Positions 7,675 through 10,758 of a stretch of 10,758 bases of DNA are shown in pieces (the first letter of the stretch is position 1; each line of letters begins with the position of its first letter). The notes under the pieces are model-generated. The model made no database searches, was not told where the DNA came from, and saw only the letters and a program-made list of their open reading frames with translations. This DNA comes from Pseudomonadota bacterium (GTDB taxonomy: Bacteria > Pseudomonadota > Gammaproteobacteria > Burkholderiales > Burkholderiaceae_B): assembly GCA_023388835.1 (NCBI GenBank), contig JAEWFK010000130.1:1-10758 (forward strand), in the 5' to 3' direction. Position numbers and translations under genes: made by a program.

Positions 7675-9012
7675 ATGACCCACACGGCGCTCTGGTTATC
7701 GCAGGCCCAGTTCTTCATGAGCCTGTCTTTCATGCTGGTATTTCTCCTTCTGGAGATCGGCCTCGCATGGACGCTGGCATTTTTCAAGCTGCGCGCCCCA
7801 TCGGGCGGCGAGCACTGGGTCGCCGCCTACCGTTTCTGGGTGCGCATTTTCGCGCTGGCTTTCGTCGCGGCCTTCGGTACGGCCGTGCCGGTCATGATCC
7901 AATTCGGCAGCCTATGGCCGGCCTTGATTGAACGTATCGGTAATGTCGCCGGGCCGTTGCTGGCGGCATCCGTGCTCACCATCTTCGTGTTCAAGACCTG
8001 CTTCGTCGGCGCCATGCTGTTTGGCCAGCGCTATGTATCCCAGCGGGTCCATGGGGTGCTGGTGGTGGGGGTGGCCCTGGGTGTCACCCTGGCGGCCGTT
8101 TGGCCGGTCATGCTGTTTTCATGGATGCGTACGCCCAGCGGGGCGTCTTTCTCGGACGGCCGGTATGTCGTCAATGACTGGTCCCATATTCTCTTCAATC
8201 CTTCGTTTCCATGGTATGCGGCCTTGCTGCTGGTGCTCTCCTTCGCCACCACCAGTCTCTTCGTGCTTGGCATTACCGCCCTGCAAAGCCTGCGCCGCCC
8301 GGCACTCGAATCCGAGAAGGCAGTCTTTAACGTGGCGGCGCGCGCCTCGGTGGTGTCCCTGGTGCTTCTGGCGGTGATCGCCCTTCTTGCAGGACGGGCG
8401 CTCGCTCAGCATGAACCCGCGCGTGCGGCGGCCGCTCTAGGCTACTGGCAGTCAGCTCCACAGCCGAGCCTAGCGGTTCTGGCCATGCCCGAAACCCTGG
8501 AGCAGGGCTATCGATGGGCCTGGCGGTGGGACGACGCAGGCGGTTCATTCCTGGCGCGCGATGCGCAGGGACGGTATCGCGGCCTCGACGAATTTTCCGG
8601 AATGGCGCCGCCCATGGGACTGACTTTCTGGTCTTTGCGTATCGCGATCTTCGGCGCTGCGCTCATGCTGTTGTGTACGGGAGCCACCTGGCGTCGGCTG
8701 CATCGGCGGGGCGGGGATCCGGCCTCCCTGCCGCCTTGGCTGCGCAGGGCACTGGTCGCCGCGGGCTTCGGCGGCTGGCTGATCGCCGTCAGCGGTTTCG
8801 GGCATGTCGTCATCGGCGCCTATCCTTATGCGGTTGCGGGAACGGTCACTTTCAGCGAGGTGCTCGCCGAGGTGTCCGTCCCGAGCTTGCTGAGCGGCGG
8901 CTTGGCGCTCCTGCTGGTGTACACCTTCTGCATGGCAGGTTTTCTTCAGCTTTTGTGGCACGGTATCCGTTACGGTGTCGTGCCCGTGGCGCGCCGACGA
9001 GGGCGGGCATGA
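7675..9012 (+). CDS. CydA-like membrane protein (cytochrome bd subunit I family) lacking canonical heme ligands
   Basis: 445 residues with about nine hydrophobic segments. Subunit I of cytochrome bd normally carries hemes b558, b595 and d and oxidises quinol. Homology is clear: LSxxQF near the start, QFGSLW (76-81), GPLL (93-96), CFVGAMLFG (109-117), WMRTP (150-154), FNP (174-176), LGI (198-200), WQSAPQP (258-264) and SLRI (320-323). Aligned by memory to E. coli CydA, the ligand positions read: H19 to M20, E99 to S99, E107 to K107, H186 to L184, M393 to A324, E445 to S373. GRQPW becomes GAYPY (381-385). R391 is kept as R322. The Q-loop is short (about 240-315). H377 sits in the former heme d helix and could bind something else. 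The ATG at 7675 has no Shine-Dalgarno, and no better in-frame start lies upstream. The fold is confident; the oxidase function is doubtful. Confidence 0.9.
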   Translation: MTHTALWLSQAQFFMSLSFMLVFLLLEIGLAWTLAFFKLRAPSGGEHWVAAYRFWVRIFALAFVAAFGTAVPVMIQFGSLWPALIERIGNVAGPLLAASVLTIFVFKTCFVGAMLFGQRYVSQRVHGVLVVGVALGVTLAAVWPVMLFSWMRTPSGASFSDGRYVVNDWSHILFNPSFPWYAALLLVLSFATTSLFVLGITALQSLRRPALESEKAVFNVAARASVVSLVLLAVIALLAGRALAQHEPARAAAALGYWQSAPQPSLAVLAMPETLEQGYRWAWRWDDAGGSFLARDAQGRYRGLDEFSGMAPPMGLTFWSLRIAIFGAALMLLCTGATWRRLHRRGGDPASLPPWLRRALVAAGFGGWLIAVSGFGHVVIGAYPYAVAGTVTFSEVLAEVSVPSLLSGGLALLLVYTFCMAGFLQLLWHGIRYGVVPVARRRGRA

Positions 9013-9026
9013 AGGCGTGGCCATGA
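9009..9026 (+). other. Five-codon minicistron linking the cydA-like and cydB-like genes
   Basis: The junction reads ATGAAGGCGTGGCCATGA. Its ATG overlaps the cydA-like TGA (ATGA at 9009-9012), and its own TGA overlaps the cydB-like ATG (ATGA at 9023-9026). It would encode MKAWP. It may simply be a by-product of the sequence containing the cydB-like ribosome-binding site (GAAGG, 9011-9015), but the double overlap would allow ribosomes to pass from one gene to the next by reinitiation. Confidence 0.25.
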
Positions 9027-10072
9027 TCGATACATTGGCCATGGCATTGGGGCTGAGCGCCGGCGATCCCGGCTTCTGGCTGCCGCTGGTCTTCATGGGC
9101 CTGCTGTTTCTGGTGGTGCTCGCGGGTACTGTGCTGGACGGTTTCGATATTGGTGTGGGCTGCCTCAGCCTCTTTGCGCCGGCGCCGCTCAAACCGCGCA
9201 TGCTGGCCTTGCTGAGCCCCTGGCGCGACGCCAACGAGTTCTGGCTCTTCCTTGGCATCGGGCTCTTCATGGCGGCGTTTCCGCACGCTTCGGGGCGTCT
9301 GATGGGCCAGCTCTATCTGCCGGTGACTCTGCTGGCGGTGGGAACCATGCTGCGGTCGGTGGCCTTCGAACTCCGGCTCAGGGCGCCGCGCGAGCAACAG
9401 GCCTATTGGATCAGGCTCTTCGGAGCGGGGGCCGTGCTGACGGCCTTGTCGCACGGCATGCTGCTCGCGCGTATCGCCATGTCCTATCAGGATGAAACCG
9501 GCAATCTCTGGTTCGTGGCTTTTACTGCGTTTTGCGCGCTGGCTGCGTACTGTCTGCTGGGCGCGTCGTGGCTGATCATGCGTGAAGGCGGCGAGTTGCG
9601 CGTTCGGGCGGTTTTCTGGGGGCGGCGTTGTGTACGCTGGGCGGCAGCCGGCGCGGTCGGCGTATCCGTCGTGCTGGCACTGGGCAATCCCGGTATCTTC
9701 CTGAAGTGGTCCGGCAGCGCGTCGCGCGGCGCCGTGGCCGGCCTTTGGCTGGGCATGCTGGCCGCCTTCATCTTCATAGAGATGTGCCTGCAGCGCATGA
9801 TCAATACCAGTTACCGCAACACGGCCCTGCCTTTCGTGCTGACCTTGCTCGTCTTCATCATGACGGTCGGAGGCCTCGGGTACAGTTTCTTCCCTTACCT
9901 GGTGCTCGATGAGCTGACAATATGGGATGCCGCCGCCGCTGTTGATTCTCTGGAGAAAGTGCTGCTGGCGGTGCTGGTGGCACTGCCTGTCGCGCTGATC
10001 TTCAACATCTGGGTCTACTGGCGCATGTTCGGGCTGTCGGTGCCGCCGGAGCCGCCCGCGTTCGGACGCTGA
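9023..10072 (+). CDS. CydB-like membrane protein (cytochrome bd subunit II family)
   Basis: 349 residues, somewhat shorter than E. coli CydB (379), with about eight hydrophobic segments. Subunit II of cytochrome bd pairs with subunit I and supports the active site and proton path. The family landmarks are kept: DGFDIGVG (39-46), DANEFWL (69-75; usual WDGNEVWL), RSVAFELR (111-118), TIWDA (299-303) and YWRMFG (332-337). The tryptophan before DGNE is Arg here (R68), while the following Asp, Asn, Glu and Trp remain. The start is ATG at 9023, with GAAGG 7 nt upstream; the frame stays open further upstream but there it overlaps the cydA-like gene. Ten nt separate it from the cydA-like stop, so the pair is almost certainly co-expressed and likely forms a heterodimer. 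No CydX-like small gene follows. The last 58 bp overlap the convergent kinase gene. Confidence 0.92.
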   Translation: MIDTLAMALGLSAGDPGFWLPLVFMGLLFLVVLAGTVLDGFDIGVGCLSLFAPAPLKPRMLALLSPWRDANEFWLFLGIGLFMAAFPHASGRLMGQLYLPVTLLAVGTMLRSVAFELRLRAPREQQAYWIRLFGAGAVLTALSHGMLLARIAMSYQDETGNLWFVAFTAFCALAAYCLLGASWLIMREGGELRVRAVFWGRRCVRWAAAGAVGVSVVLALGNPGIFLKWSGSASRGAVAGLWLGMLAAFIFIEMCLQRMINTSYRNTALPFVLTLLVFIMTVGGLGYSFFPYLVLDELTIWDAAAAVDSLEKVLLAVLVALPVALIFNIWVYWRMFGLSVPPEPPAFGR

Positions 10073-10758
10073 ATCGGCAGGCTGATCGTCACCTCCAGGC
10101 CTCCGCCCGAAGCGTCGCCCAGCGTCATCGCACCGCCGTGAGCGCGCACGATCATTTCTGCCAGTGCGAGTCCCAGTCCAACCGAGCCGGTTCGTGTGCG
10201 GGCCTCGTCGAGCCGAGAGAACGGCCGCATCGCCTCGGTGCGACGTTCCGGCGATATGCCCGGGCCGTGATCGCGCAGCGTGAGTAGGACTTCATCCGCG
10301 CGGCTGGCCAGCGAGATTTCCACTGGCGGCTTTCCGTGGTTGAAGGCGTTCGTCACGAGGTTATCGATCAGTCGGCCGAGGGCCAGTTCGTCGGCCTGCA
10401 AGATGATGTCATGGTCGGGCATGCGCAGCAGGCGAACGTCGCTGCCTGCCTGGCGCCAGGCTCCCACCCGCTCTTCCAGCCAGGCGCGCAGCGGCAGGGG
10501 AGCGTATCGATAAGAGCCTTGATCGGAACCCCGCACATAGCCGATGAATTGGTCGATCATGCGCTGCATGTCTTGAACGTCCTGGCGCATGCCTTCCTTG
10601 AGGCTGGGGTCATCGGCCATTTCGATGCGCAGCCACATGCGCGAAAGCGGCCCCTTCAGGTCATGGGGCAGGCCCGCCAGCAGAGTCCGCTGCACCGTGG
10701 AGGCTTCGGCCAACGTATCCAGCATGGCGTTGAAACGTTCTCCCAGGCTGCGCGTTTC
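10015..10758 (-). CDS. EnvZ-like sensor histidine kinase, C-terminal part (5' end outside window)
   Basis: The 247 visible residues run in from the right edge; the ATG at 10725 is internal, since the frame stays open to the edge (ETRSLGERFNA, the end of a HAMP linker). The dimerisation helix has H-box LPHDLKGPLSR with the phospho-acceptor His at visible residue 32, then IDQFIGYVRG, as in EnvZ. The ATPase domain has N-box DNLVTNAFNHG (132-142), G1 DHGPGI (163-168), F-box PFSRLDEA and G2 GLGLALA (194-200). It would autophosphorylate and pass phosphate to an OmpR-class regulator, presumably encoded just outside the window. Bordetella RisS is a similar EnvZ-type kinase, but I cannot assign that name. 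Oddities: the H-box has Pro and Lys-Gly where Ser-His and Arg-Thr are usual, and the last 18 codons plus stop overlap the cydB-like gene antisense. Confidence 0.92.
   Translation of the reverse strand, partial: ETRSLGERFNAMLDTLAEASTVQRTLLAGLPHDLKGPLSRMWLRIEMADDPSLKEGMRQDVQDMQRMIDQFIGYVRGSDQGSYRYAPLPLRAWLEERVGAWRQAGSDVRLLRMPDHDIILQADELALGRLIDNLVTNAFNHGKPPVEISLASRADEVLLTLRDHGPGISPERRTEAMRPFSRLDEARTRTGSVGLGLALAEMIVRAHGGAMTLGDASGGGLEVTISLPIQRPNAGGSGGTDSPNMRQ

Overview
The window looks like a GC-rich betaproteobacterial chromosome, most likely Burkholderiales and close to Alcaligenaceae (the Bordetella/Achromobacter relatives). The reasons are the MinC with a long Ala/Pro-rich linker, the GlnRS with an extra N-terminal insert, the EttA sequence, and the overall codon and base use. 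No database search was possible, so the placement rests on recognising protein families. I see no tRNA, rRNA, CRISPR array, insertion sequence or phage gene.

Layout. (1) 3-332: C-terminal fragment of a probable family 2 glycosyltransferase, running in from the left edge. (2) 438-971, minus: a small, very acidic protein of unknown function. It is divergent from (3) 1110-2783, plus: ettA, the ABC-F translational throttle ATPase, followed 18 nt later by an isochorismatase-family cysteine hydrolase (2802-3404). (4) 3458-3682, plus: an OsmB-like glycine-zipper lipoprotein whose Shine-Dalgarno sequence lies in a 7-bp hairpin. (5) 3771-7551, minus: glnS-minC-minD-minE, a compact block. minC overlaps the end of glnS, minD follows after 62 nt, and minE after 3 nt. 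MinC, MinD and MinE together place the division septum; the overlap suggests at least part of min expression comes from glnS transcription. (6) 7675-10072, plus: a divergently transcribed pair encoding a CydA-like and a CydB-like membrane protein. (7) 10015-10758, minus: an EnvZ-like sensor histidine kinase running off the right edge and overlapping the 3' end of the cydB-like gene by 58 bp.

The most unusual content is the 7675-10072 pair. The first protein aligns nearly without gaps to the cytochrome bd oxidase subunit I fold, with the same helix landmarks and the same W...QP.P periplasmic segment. However, the six residues I could place at known E. coli CydA heme positions (H19, E99, E107, H186, M393, E445) are M, S, K, L, A and S here, and the Q-loop is short. 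The partner keeps most CydB signatures. This looks like a bd-derived two-subunit membrane complex that has lost canonical heme binding, so its role is probably not ordinary quinol oxidation. Secondary points are the Shine-Dalgarno-sequestering hairpin before the OsmB-like gene, a 5-codon minicistron joining the cydA-like and cydB-like genes through two ATGA overlaps, the atypical H-box of the kinase, and the uncertain minC start.
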